A stretch of 64,000 nt of DNA from JALZKA01 sp963721645 (GCA_963721645.1 CAVRJK010000002.1:868001-932000); one strand, 5' to 3'. Shown: positions 23,967 through 31,485, counted from the stretch's first letter. Made by a program: numbers and translations. Notes: generated by a model not told the origin, from the letters alone.

Positions 23967-25474
23967 GTCGCCTCCTCTGGTTCGAGCTCCGGGTCGGCGG
24001 GAATGATCACCGAGAAGGTAGAGCCGACGCCAGGGGTCGACTCCAGCTCGACCCAGCCGCCGTGCGCCTCGGCGATTGCCTTGACGATCGCGAGGCCCAG
24101 GCCGGCGCCATGGCCGTGCCCTGGGCGCGGCCCGCCCCTCGCGAAGCGCTCAAAGATGCGCTCCTTCTCGTGAGGCTCGATCCCTTCGCCCTCGTCGCGA
24201 ACCCAGAGGCGGATCAGATCATCCTCGTGCGCCGATCCGATCGCGATGACCTCGTGGCCGCGCGTGTGCTTGACGGCGTTCTGCGCGAGGTTCATCATCG
24301 CCGAAGTCAGGCGATGGGAATCTCCCTCGAACAAGGCGACGTCGGCCCGATCGACCTTCCATCGCCTCACTCCGAGAGAGCGGGCCTTGGCGAACAGCTC
24401 ATGCGTGAGCAGGTCGAGATCCAGGGGCTCCGGGCGCAGGAAGTCGGCCCGGTCCGAGCGGGCGAGAAGCAGGAGATCATCGACCAGGCGGCTCATCCGC
24501 TCGAGCTCGTCCGTGATCACGCTGGTCGCCTCGGCGCGTTCGGCCGGATCGTCGCCAAGTGTCTCGAGGTGGCCCCTGATGACGGTGATGGGAGTTCGGA
24601 GCTCGTGCCCTACGTCGGCCAGGAACCCCTTTTGATCCTCGAACGCCGCCTCGAGACGATCAAGCATGCCGTTGAAGGTGCGGCCGAGCTCGGCGATCTC
24701 ATCGCCGCCGCGCACGTCCACGCGGTTCGAGAGGTCGGTCTCGGTGATCGTGCGGGTGGTCCGGGCCAGGGCTCTCAGAGGCTGTACCGCCCGCCCGGCC
24801 GCCAACCAGATGAAGAGCGACGCCAGAAGCGTCACAACGACGCTGACGGCGATCGCCAGAGTGACCGCGCTCTCGACCTGGTCGCGCTCGTCCTCGAGGC
24901 TCTCGGCGGCCACCAAGGCGCCTGAGCGCCCGCCTCCGGTGACCGGGACGGCTACGAACTGGAACTCCTCGCCCTGGAACGGGACCCGGTCCGACAAGGG
25001 TTCCGTGACGCTTGCGAGCGCCGCGAGACTCCCGGGGAGCACGGCACCGGCCGGCTCCGTCTGGCTTGGCTGGCCCTCGATGAATGTCGCGAGGAATCCG
25101 TCGTCGGGCGCCCGCTCCTGGCCCATGTATGAAGCGAAGATCTCGTCGAGGTTTCCGTTGAAGGGCTTTCCGGTCTCGGGATCCTGCCCGGCTTGTGCAA
25201 TCGAGCCGAGCCGCCCGACTTGCTCGGTGAGGGCCTCCTGGACGTCATTGCCGATTCTCGAGATGAGTACCTGGCGCAGGACCAGAAGCGAAACAGCGGT
25301 CGAAACGACCAGGAGGACGAAGAAGGAGGCGAGGACCCGGGTGCGGACGTCTCCCAAGAACGGTTGGCGACCCGTCTCATCGCCATTCGCGCGTGGGTCG
25401 TCCGGGGGCCGGCTCACTGCCGCCCGCATGTTGGTGTCCGCCAAGACGGCGCTGTCCTCGCGAGCGGGCGCCAT
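23951..25474 (-). CDS. sensor histidine kinase (HAMP, HisKA, HATPase)
   Basis: 507 residues from ATG 25474. Membrane helix 1 (RVLASFFVLLVVSTAVSLLV) and helix 2 (AVTLAIAVSVVVTLLASLFI) frame an extracytoplasmic sensor of about 140 residues. HAMP follows (RAVQPLRALARTTRTITETD), then HisKA with the phospho-His in FLADVGHELRTPITVIRGH, then the ATPase domain (NAVKHT, DEGEGIEPHEKERIF, GAGLGLAIVKAIAEAHGG). It phosphorylates the overlapping response regulator. TATCTT lies 10 bases before the ATG, suggesting a leaderless transcript. A longer frame up to 25528 is open but adds nothing conserved. Confidence 0.93.
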   Translation of the reverse strand: MAPAREDSAVLADTNMRAAVSRPPDDPRANGDETGRQPFLGDVRTRVLASFFVLLVVSTAVSLLVLRQVLISRIGNDVQEALTEQVGRLGSIAQAGQDPETGKPFNGNLDEIFASYMGQERAPDDGFLATFIEGQPSQTEPAGAVLPGSLAALASVTEPLSDRVPFQGEEFQFVAVPVTGGGRSGALVAAESLEDERDQVESAVTLAIAVSVVVTLLASLFIWLAAGRAVQPLRALARTTRTITETDLSNRVDVRGGDEIAELGRTFNGMLDRLEAAFEDQKGFLADVGHELRTPITVIRGHLETLGDDPAERAEATSVITDELERMSRLVDDLLLLARSDRADFLRPEPLDLDLLTHELFAKARSLGVRRWKVDRADVALFEGDSHRLTSAMMNLAQNAVKHTRGHEVIAIGSAHEDDLIRLWVRDEGEGIEPHEKERIFERFARGGPRPGHGHGAGLGLAIVKAIAEAHGGWVELESTPGVGSTFSVIIPADPELEPEEATWHAS

Positions 25475-25555
25475 GGGAAAGGCCAAGATACTCGCGCCAC
25501 GACCCGGGCGGCAAGACACGAGAGCCACCGGGCACGATCGTGCGGCGCGCCGGGC

Positions 25556-26005
25556 CTAGTCGTCGAGCTCCCTGCGCAGCGCCCTGAAGAGCCGTGGGTC
25601 GCCAACTTCGCTCATGAGAACCGTTACGAGGTCGGTGTACTGGTCGCCGTCCGGGCCGACGTCGGGTGGCGAAATGGGGGAGTCGCCGCCGGACTCACCG
25701 GCGCTTCCGGTGCTCCCGCCATCGATTCCGCCGCGAGGGCCGCCTCCGCCGGGCCCTGCGCCGTTGCCGCGGCCGGTGTCTTGGCGGTTCTGCCCGTTTC
25801 CCTGCTTGCTCGGCTTTTTGTCGTTCTTCTTACGCTTGTCCGGGGGCTCGACAACCACGTTCCGGCCGCCGTCTCCGCCGCCCGGAGCGTTGATTCCCGA
25901 CAGGTCGGCGGGCTCCGAAGGGCGCAGGAATGCGACGAACACGATGGCGGCCAGCACGGCTACGCCTACTGCCTGGAAGGCGACCGTGCGGTATCGGCCG
26001 CTCAT
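25556..26005 (-). CDS. single-span membrane protein with disordered Gly/Lys-rich tail
   Basis: 149 residues. A short basic N-terminus (MSGRYRTVAFQ) and one membrane helix (AVGVAVLAAIVFVAFL) precede a low-complexity stretch (PPDKRKKNDKKPSKQG, then many Gly, Asp and Ser) and a short C-terminal helix (TDLVTVLMSEVGDPRLFRAL). No family is recognised. It lies directly before the kinase gene on the same strand and is divergent from the LPFTG gene across the TCTCAT array, so it is probably part of the two-component regulon and could be an accessory sensor or a target. Confidence 0.7.
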   Translation of the reverse strand: MSGRYRTVAFQAVGVAVLAAIVFVAFLRPSEPADLSGINAPGGGDGGRNVVVEPPDKRKKNDKKPSKQGNGQNRQDTGRGNGAGPGGGGPRGGIDGGSTGSAGESGGDSPISPPDVGPDGDQYTDLVTVLMSEVGDPRLFRALRRELDD

Positions 26006-26059
26006 CGATCAGCCTTCAGAGAGTTGTGCGCGTACACACAGTGAGGTTGCCCGCGCATC

Positions 26060-26118
26060 ATGAGAGGCGGATGAGACAGGCATGAGAGGGCGAGGCGCTT
26101 TATGAGACGAACTCTCAT
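26060..26118. promoter_or_regulatory. TCTCAT direct-repeat array, 11-bp pitch (OmpR-type operator)
   Basis: ATGAGA on the plus strand (TCTCAT on minus) occurs at 26060, 26071 and 26082, exactly 11 bp apart, again at 26102, and inverted at 26113. The array lies between the divergent starts at 26005 and 26204. Direct repeats of about 11 bp are the known layout of PhoB/OmpR-family sites, and an OmpR-type regulator is encoded 2 kb away. Confidence 0.65.
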
Positions 26119-26203
26119 CCGCTCCTCACGTTGCTCTCACGGCCCGTTCCTACCTTGGAATCCACGAGAACACCCACAACGGGGGAAGGAACACCCGCCG
26201 ATC

Positions 26204-26509
26204 ATGAACAAAAACACCCTTAAAACCAGGATCGCAGGACTGCTCGTCGTAACCGTGCTGAGCCTCGGCGCCGTGCCGTCAATGGCCACGGCGCAGGACT
26301 CGATCAGCGTCGGACCTACCGCTGACCAGTACGACCCGCCGCCCCAGACCTTCAAGGAGCGATCGAGTGGGGGCCTCAACGAGTCGGTCGGCCCGCTGCC
26401 CTTCACAGGCTTTGACGTGATCGCGATGCTGGCCGTCGCGCTCGCTGTCGCCGGCCTCGGACTGGCCCTGCAAAGGGCCGTCTCCCGGGAGCCGCGAGAC
26501 TTGGGCTAA
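26204..26509 (+). CDS. small secreted protein with LPFTG sorting signal
   Basis: 101 residues from ATG 26204, which follows GGGGGAAGGA at 11-12 bases. Signal peptide (RIAGLLVVTVLSLGAVPSMATAQ), a short mature part (SISVGPTADQYDPPPQTFKE), then the sorting tail LPFTG, hydrophobic FDVIAMLAVALAVAGLGLAL and QRAVSREPR. LPFTG fits the LPxTG sortase rule. The paralogue at 12494 shares PTxDQYxPP and LPFxG(F/Y)DV. A longer frame from 26102 would include the operator and is unlikely. Probable control is by the neighbouring two-component system through the TCTCAT array. The role of such tiny anchored proteins is unknown; they could be wall-anchored tags, adhesion stubs or signalling peptides. Confidence 0.82.
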   Translation: MNKNTLKTRIAGLLVVTVLSLGAVPSMATAQDSISVGPTADQYDPPPQTFKERSSGGLNESVGPLPFTGFDVIAMLAVALAVAGLGLALQRAVSREPRDLG

Positions 26510-26565
26510 CCGTTGGGGTAAGGCGCCCTCAGGGGCGTAATCGGAGATATGGGCGTTCTCGGGTG

Positions 26566-26596
26566 GACGCGCCGGCACTAGGGTGGCCGGCGCGTC
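26566..26596. terminator. 11-bp perfect hairpin GACGCGCCGGC / GCCGGCGCGTC
   Basis: Nine-base loop, between the convergent LPFTG gene (ends 26509) and nfo (ends 26684). A smaller hairpin CGCCC-TCAG-GGGCG lies at 26524-26537 right after the LPFTG stop. Neither has a T-run. The remaining bases up to 26683 show no gene. Confidence 0.55.
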
Positions 26597-26683
26597 TTCG
26601 TACGTAACGGGGCCGATCACGCGTTGGGGCCTCTCGCGCTGGCTCACAAAGTTGGACTTCGTTCGAAATCAGGAGTCCGACCG

Positions 26684-27553
26684 CTATCGCCTGCGGTTGC
26701 GAGCGCCTTCACGTCGCAGTCGCCTCGCCTTCCGGACCTCGGCGAGATCCGGTCCCGTGCCGCTCTGCCCGGGCCCCGGGGTCTCAAGGACGGCGGGCAG
26801 TCCCTCAAATCGGGGCTCGGAGAGGAAGACACGAAGACCCTTGTCGCCGATCTCGCCCTCACCCAGGCTCGCGTGCCGGTCGCGATTGGAGCCGAGGGGC
26901 ATCTGTGAGTCGTTTATGTGAAGCGCTTTCAGGCGGTCGAGTCCGACCTTCAGGTCGAGCTCATCCACGATCTCGGCAAGCGAGTCGCGCTCCCTGACCT
27001 CGAAGCCGGAGGCCAGGAGGTGACAGGAATCGAGGCAGAGGCCGATCCGCTCGTCGCCGCCTGCGAGCTCGACCAGCCGGGCCAACTCGGAGATGTCGCG
27101 GCCCAGGGTCCCGCCTGCGCCGGCCGTGTCCTCGAGGAGAAGCGGGCAACGCTCGGTCTCGGCGAGGCATTCGCGGATGGCTTCCCCTGCGGCTTTCATG
27201 CATTTGTCGTGGTCCTGCTGCTTTTGTGAGCCGGGGTGGAGCACCACTCCGGCGGCCCCGATGCGATCGCCCAGGGCGAGGGCGGCCTTGAGTGCCGCGA
27301 GCGACTTCGAGCGCACCTCGTCTTCAAGCGAGGCCGCGTTGATCAGGTAGACGGCGTGGATCAGGACGGGGCCGACCCGCGACGCCTTGATTCCCTCCGT
27401 GAACTCGGCTACCGCCTCGTCGGAGTGGTTCTGTGACTTCCACGCGCGGGAGCTCTGGTTGAAGATCTGGATCGCGTCGCACTCAAGCTCGACCCCGCGA
27501 GTCACGGCGTTGGGGAGCCCGCCCGCTATGGATACATGCGCACCGATGAGCAC
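26684..27553 (-). CDS. nfo: endonuclease IV (AP endonuclease)
   Basis: 289 residues, normal length. Cuts DNA 5' to abasic sites in base-excision repair, with three zinc ions. Motifs: MLIGAHVSIAGG at the start (first His), IHAVYLIN, LHPGSQ, LLLEDTAGAGGTLG, GLCLDSCHLLASGF, LHINDSQMPLGSNRDRH and GEGEIGDKGL, together giving the zinc ligands. Start is GTG 27553, forced by the conserved first residues; it overlaps the start region of the divergent gltX (ATG 27546) by 8 bases, so the two promoters must lie within each other's coding sequence or the transcripts are leaderless. The C-terminal 20 residues are Arg-rich and unconserved. Confidence 0.95.
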   Translation of the reverse strand: MLIGAHVSIAGGLPNAVTRGVELECDAIQIFNQSSRAWKSQNHSDEAVAEFTEGIKASRVGPVLIHAVYLINAASLEDEVRSKSLAALKAALALGDRIGAAGVVLHPGSQKQQDHDKCMKAAGEAIRECLAETERCPLLLEDTAGAGGTLGRDISELARLVELAGGDERIGLCLDSCHLLASGFEVRERDSLAEIVDELDLKVGLDRLKALHINDSQMPLGSNRDRHASLGEGEIGDKGLRVFLSEPRFEGLPAVLETPGPGQSGTGPDLAEVRKARRLRREGARNRRR

Positions 27554-28922
27554 TTCCTCCGAGCCTAGACGGGTCCGCTTTGCGCCTTCGCCGACGGGCG
27601 CCCTCCATATCGGGGGCGCACGTACTGCGCTCTATAACTGGCTGGCCGCCGAGGGTTCGGGCGGCTCCATGGTCCTTCGCATCGAGGACACTGACCGCGA
27701 GCGTTCCACTCCCGAGAACGTGGCGCAGATCATCGACGCGCTCGAATGGCTCGAGCTGGAGTGGGAGGGAGAGCCGATCTCTCAATGGGAGCGCCGCGAT
27801 CGGCACGCCGTCGCCGTTGCCAGGCTGGTCGAATCGGGCCGGGCCTACCTCGACCCCTCGAGCGCCGAGGAGGTTCGCGAGTGGAAGGCCCTCCACGGCA
27901 ACCGCGGCTACCGCGGAGAACCGCGCGATGAGCCGGGAGCCGCGACGCGCCTGCGCGTGCCCGACGAGGGTTCGACGGTGATCCACGACCTTCTCCGCGG
28001 CGATGTCGCCTTTCCAAACGACTCGCAGGACGACTTCGTCATCGCGCGCGGCGACGGCACGCCGCTCTACAACCTCGCCGTGGCCGTCGATGATGCCGAG
28101 ATGGGGATCACCGACGTGATCCGGGGCGACGACCATCTCTCGAACACGCCCAAGCAGGCGATGGTCCTGGAGGCGCTCGGCCATGCGCCCCCGCGGTTCG
28201 TGCACCTGCCGCTTCTTCACGGGCCCGATGGGAAGAAGCTGTCCAAGCGGCACGGCGCGGCATCCGTCCAGGAGCTCCGCGACTCCGGATACCTGCCGTC
28301 CGCCGTCCGCAACTATCTGGCGCTGCTCGGGTGGGGAACGGACGACGACACCACGATCATGTCCACCGGGGAGTTGGTCAAGCGCTTCGACGTCTCCCGA
28401 ATAGGGCGGGCCTCCGCGATCTTCGACGAGCAGAAACTCCGCTGGCTGAACGGACGGTTCATGAGGGAACTCGACCCCGGGGAGTACGCGGACCTGGTGG
28501 CCGCACACCTCGGCCGCTCGGGAGTCGATCTGCCTGCGGACCGCGGGCAGTTCGGGGAGGCATGCCGCATCGCTCAGGAGAAGGCGCAGACTCTCGACGA
28601 AGTCTGGCCGCTCGTCCGCTTTGCTTTCACCGAGCCAGTCGATGACGAGAAGGCCCGAGCAAAATGGCTGACGGCAGACGGAATCGAGGCGCTCCGGGTC
28701 GTTCTGGGCGCCTTGGAGGGAGCCGAAAGGTGGACACCCGAGGCCCTGGAGAGTGCCCTCGAACCCGCCGTTCAAACGCTGGGGCTCAAGCCCGGGAAGG
28801 TCTATCAGCCGATTCGCGTGGCCATAACCGGGTCGACTATCTCTCCCGGAATTTTCGACTCGCTCGCCCTCCTGGGTAAAGAGGAAAGCCTCTCCCGCAT
28901 CTCGCGCATTTCTCAGGGTTAA
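27546..28922 (+). CDS. gltX: glutamyl-tRNA synthetase
   Basis: 458 residues, class I. Charges tRNA-Glu, and in organisms with GatCAB often also tRNA-Gln, for later amidation; GatCAB is encoded in this window, so this may be a non-discriminating enzyme (inference). HIGH motif: FAPSPTGALHIGGARTALYN (about residues 12-31). KMSKS-like motif: KKLSKRHGAASVQEL. WLAAEGSGGSMVLRIEDTDR and ITDVIRGDDHLSNTP fit the catalytic core. ATG 27546 is used because homology begins at RRVRFAPSPTG. TACATG lies 7 bases upstream. The longer frame from 27387 runs antisense through nfo and is not credible. Confidence 0.96.
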   Translation: MSTSSEPRRVRFAPSPTGALHIGGARTALYNWLAAEGSGGSMVLRIEDTDRERSTPENVAQIIDALEWLELEWEGEPISQWERRDRHAVAVARLVESGRAYLDPSSAEEVREWKALHGNRGYRGEPRDEPGAATRLRVPDEGSTVIHDLLRGDVAFPNDSQDDFVIARGDGTPLYNLAVAVDDAEMGITDVIRGDDHLSNTPKQAMVLEALGHAPPRFVHLPLLHGPDGKKLSKRHGAASVQELRDSGYLPSAVRNYLALLGWGTDDDTTIMSTGELVKRFDVSRIGRASAIFDEQKLRWLNGRFMRELDPGEYADLVAAHLGRSGVDLPADRGQFGEACRIAQEKAQTLDEVWPLVRFAFTEPVDDEKARAKWLTADGIEALRVVLGALEGAERWTPEALESALEPAVQTLGLKPGKVYQPIRVAITGSTISPGIFDSLALLGKEESLSRISRISQG

Positions 28923-28937
28923 TAGGTAGAGGCATTC

Positions 28938-30068
28938 GTGCCGATAACGGGCTTGAGCCCAGGCAGCAGACCTGGACACATTCCCGATGAACGAGTCATG
29001 AGCGATACCGCGACGGTTGCCGGCAGTGCCGCTGGAGTCGTAGCTGCGCGCCCGATGGGCGCCGGCGGACGCCGGCTTGCAGCGTCGTTTGACTCCATCT
29101 CCAGCTTGCCGGCGCTTGCCGAGGCCCGTGAGCGGTTGGTGGCTATCGCCGAGACTCCCTCGACCTCATCGGGGCAGATCGCCGACGTAGTCGAATCCGA
29201 CGCCGCGATCGCCATAGCGATCATGCAGGCCGCGAACAACGGGAACGGTCCGCGCGGCCGCACCAGTGGCGTCCCGGCCGCGATCGACTCCCTTTCCTCG
29301 ACCCGCGTCGTCGCGATCGCCGCACGTATGGAGACCTACGACCTTCTGGGGCCCGCCGGATCGGGTTCGGAGCGATTCGAACGCTTCCGGCGGCACGCAG
29401 CGTCCGTCCGCGCGGCGGCCGATCGCATCGCGGAGGTGACACGCCTTGCGGAGCGTGACGAGCTTGCCGTTGCGGCGCTGGTCCACGACGTCGGGCGCCT
29501 TGTGCTGGGTGACCTGTACGGCCACGAGTTCGGGATGGGGCCGGAACCCGAGGACGGGCCGGAGGAAAGGCTTCGCCGCGAGCGCCGCGAGCTGGGCGTG
29601 GATCATGCGCTGGTCGGCGCCGTCCTGGTGCGCCGCTGGGGTCTGCCGTCGCCCATCGCAACAGCTGTCGAGCGCCATCACTCGTCAGAGGCCACGGGTA
29701 TCGCTGCGGTTGTGCAGTTGGCCGACCTGATCGTCCACCACGCCGCCGGTGACCGCGTTTCGCCGACCGCCCTGCGGAGCTCGGCCCTCCGGGTAGGCCT
29801 CGACGAAGATGGCCTGCGTGACCTCCTTTTCGAATACCCGCACTCGGGCGAGCATCCCCGGCGCGCCTCGGAGCCGTGTCCGCTCTCGGCGCGCGAGATT
29901 GACGCCTTGCGCGGCCTGGCTGAGGGCAAGGTCTACAAGCAGATCGCCCAAGAGCTATCGCTGTCGGTCTCGACGATCCGTACCCACCTTCACAACGTTT
30001 ATAAGAAGATCGGTGCGGTGGACCGGGCGCAGGCTGTCCTCATCGCCCACGACCGCGGCTGGATCTAA
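28938..30068 (+). CDS. HDOD-LuxR fusion regulator
   Basis: 376 residues. An HDOD domain (about 50-290) with FDSISSLPALAEARERLVAI, DAAIAIAIMQAANN, LAVAALVHDVGRLVLGDLYG (an HD pair kept) and HALVGAVLVRRWGLPSPIAT is followed by a LuxR HTH (about 312-376: PLSAREIDALRGLAEGKVYK, LSVSTIRTHLHNVYKKIGAV). HDOD proteins usually act in stress or chemosensory signalling as scaffolds; here the domain is joined to DNA binding in one chain. The start is GTG 28938 or ATG 28998; the first 20 residues are unconserved. It follows gltX by 15 bases and may share its transcript. Confidence 0.85.
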   Translation: MPITGLSPGSRPGHIPDERVMSDTATVAGSAAGVVAARPMGAGGRRLAASFDSISSLPALAEARERLVAIAETPSTSSGQIADVVESDAAIAIAIMQAANNGNGPRGRTSGVPAAIDSLSSTRVVAIAARMETYDLLGPAGSGSERFERFRRHAASVRAAADRIAEVTRLAERDELAVAALVHDVGRLVLGDLYGHEFGMGPEPEDGPEERLRRERRELGVDHALVGAVLVRRWGLPSPIATAVERHHSSEATGIAAVVQLADLIVHHAAGDRVSPTALRSSALRVGLDEDGLRDLLFEYPHSGEHPRRASEPCPLSAREIDALRGLAEGKVYKQIAQELSLSVSTIRTHLHNVYKKIGAVDRAQAVLIAHDRGWI

Positions 30069-30087
30069 GGACCACCGGCGTGTCGCC

Positions 30088-30122
30088 GAGCGCAGCGTCG
30101 CGCGTGAGTGAGGCGCGCGCTC
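30088..30122. terminator. GC-rich hairpin between convergent genes
   Basis: GAGCGC (30088-30093) pairs with GCGCTC (30117-30122), and an inner CGCGCG stem can form within it. Located between the HDOD-LuxR stop (30068) and the response-regulator stop (30128). Confidence 0.45.
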
Positions 30123-30127
30123 AGTAG

Positions 30128-30772
30128 CTATTCGATCAGGCCGGAACGCATCGCGATCGCAACCGCATGGGCTCTGTCGCGTGCGCCTAGGCGAGCGAGG
30201 GTCGCCTTCGTATGGGTGCGGACGGTTTCGGCGCTGAGGTGGAGCCGGTGGGCGGCGTCCTCCGTCGAATGGCCGTCGGCGAGCAACTGAAGGGTCTGGC
30301 GCTGGCGCCGCGTCAGGATCGCTTTGCCGGTGACGGCCCGCGCGGCCGGGTCGATGAACTTGCCCGACTCCGCTGCGGCCGCGACCGCCGTGCGGATCGC
30401 CTCGGGTGGTGACGTCTTGGCGACGTAAGCCGAGGCGCCCGCGTCGATCGCCTCGCTGGCGGCATGTCGCTCCGGACGCCGAGCGAACGCAACGATTCCC
30501 GTGCTCGGCATCGCGCGGCGTAACACCTTGATGAGAGCGCCGCCGGCAGGATCGCCGTCTTTTGAGCGGCAGTCGAGCTCGACTACCGCGACGTCGAAGG
30601 TGCCCGTGGCGGTGTGCGTATCGATCGCCTCTCGCCAGTCGACGGCCTCTTCGACATCGAAATCCGGCTCCAGGAGTCGGCGCACGCCGATTCTCGTGAC
30701 GGCGTGGCCGTCCACGACAAGACATCGACGATCTTCAGTCAACTCGTCCAGACCCCTTAAATGGCTCTTCAT
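30128..30772 (-). CDS. NarL/LuxR-type response regulator
   Basis: 214 residues. Receiver domain with RCLVVDGHAVTRIGVRRLLE, an Asp in VAVVELDCRSKDGDPAGGAL, and Lys in ASAYVAKTSPPEAIRTAV. The acidic pocket is reduced to one Asp (VVDGH), so phosphorylation may be weak or absent. Output HTH: LTRRQRQTLQLLADGHSTED, LSAETVRTHTKATLARLGAR, ending RAHAVAIAMRSGLIE. No kinase is adjacent. Divergent from the Rrf2 gene across 140 bases that hold no other gene. Confidence 0.88.
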   Translation of the reverse strand: MKSHLRGLDELTEDRRCLVVDGHAVTRIGVRRLLEPDFDVEEAVDWREAIDTHTATGTFDVAVVELDCRSKDGDPAGGALIKVLRRAMPSTGIVAFARRPERHAASEAIDAGASAYVAKTSPPEAIRTAVAAAAESGKFIDPAARAVTGKAILTRRQRQTLQLLADGHSTEDAAHRLHLSAETVRTHTKATLARLGARDRAHAVAIAMRSGLIE

Positions 30773-30898
30773 GAGGGCTCAGAGCCCTCGAGGCACGACC
30801 CCGGCCGGTGACCGGATGCCGGGAGCCTATCCCGCATGGCTCGCGACCAAATCCAGTCGACCCGCTAGGAGCGACCTTTTCGTGCTGTAGAAGTTGAA

Positions 30899-30907
30899 CC
30901 CGTGATT
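30899..30907. promoter_or_regulatory. CCCGTGATT box before the Rrf2 gene
   Basis: The 9-mer lies 6 bases upstream of the Rrf2 ATG. Its exact reverse complement AATCACGGG occurs at 31374-31382, over the start site of the CxxC mini-ORF and cysK transcript. Candidate Rrf2 operator pair. Confidence 0.4.
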
Positions 30908-30912
30908 GTCAG

Positions 30913-31314
30913 ATGATCTCCGTTACTTCCAAATCCCGCTACGCCGTCGTCGCGATGGCCGAGCTCGCCCGCACGGGAGACGCCGGCCCTGTTCCCATCG
31001 CTCAGATAGCCGAGCGCCGAGACATGCCCGTCCAGTTCCTGGAGCAGCTTTTCTCGACCCTTCGCCGTGGTGGCCTTCTGACCAGTCAGCGTGGAGTCAA
31101 GGGCGGGTACTCGCTGGCGAAACCGGCTTCGGAGATAACCGTCCTCGAAGTTGTCCAGGTTCTGGATGGCAAGGTCGGCGAGGAGGCGCGCGAAGCAGGC
31201 GGCATCTGGGCAGAAGGCGTCGGCGCGCTCCGCGAGGTGTTCCGCTCGACGACGATCGCCGATATCGCGAGCCGCGAGGCGTCAGAGGCCGGCGCCGGCA
31301 TGTACTACATCTAG
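30913..31314 (+). CDS. Rrf2-family transcriptional regulator (CymR-like)
   Basis: 133 residues. Winged HTH: SKSRYAVVAMAELARTGDAG, PVPIAQIAERRDMPVQFLEQ, LFSTLRRGGLLTSQRGVKGGYSL. There are no Cys residues, so it cannot hold an Fe-S cluster as IscR or NsrR do. That resembles CymR, which senses O-acetylserine with CysK and represses cysteine genes in Firmicutes. Here cysK is the next full gene, which fits such a role (inference). Start is ATG 30913. Confidence 0.88.
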   Translation: MISVTSKSRYAVVAMAELARTGDAGPVPIAQIAERRDMPVQFLEQLFSTLRRGGLLTSQRGVKGGYSLAKPASEITVLEVVQVLDGKVGEEAREAGGIWAEGVGALREVFRSTTIADIASREASEAGAGMYYI

Positions 31315-31370
31315 CTGGACCGGGCTTTCACGACCTGGGGCGTTTCGTCGAGGAGCGCCGGAACCCGAAA

Positions 31371-31376
31371 TAGAAT
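31371..31376 (+). promoter_or_regulatory. -10 box TAGAAT for mini-ORF/cysK transcript
   Basis: TAGAAT is followed by 7 bases and GTG 31384. The AATCACGGG box (31374-31382) overlaps it and the expected start site, so a repressor bound there would block transcription. Confidence 0.6.
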
Positions 31377-31383
31377 CACGGGC

Positions 31384-31485
31384 GTGTGCGAGTACTGCGA
31401 CGCGGTCGAGGGGCGAAATGGCGAGACCGTCGAGTTCAACGTCCTTGAACCGCGAGGCGCGCGCGTGATAGAGCTGGAGCTGTGA
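31384..31485 (+). CDS. 33-aa CxxC mini-ORF, leaderless, overlapping cysK
   Basis: GTG TGC GAG TAC TGC begins a 33-codon frame reading MCEYCDAVEGRNGETVEF, then NVLEPRGARVIELEL, and ends at a TGA that overlaps the cysK GTG (GTGA). TAGAAT lies exactly 7 bases before the GTG, so the frame would be the first translated part of the cysK transcript. Two Cys codons at positions 2 and 5 suggest either a small metal- or thiol-binding protein or a cysteine-sensing leader that couples ribosome movement to cysK. Cysteine-coding leaderless leader ORFs that attenuate downstream genes are known in mycobacteria; here the Cys codons are at the N-terminus, unlike those. Confidence 0.6.
   Translation: MCEYCDAVEGRNGETVEFNVLEPRGARVIELEL

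Noticed and set aside
27387..27545. N-terminal extension of gltX
   Set aside because: It is antisense to nfo codons and GluRS homology begins right after ATG 27546.
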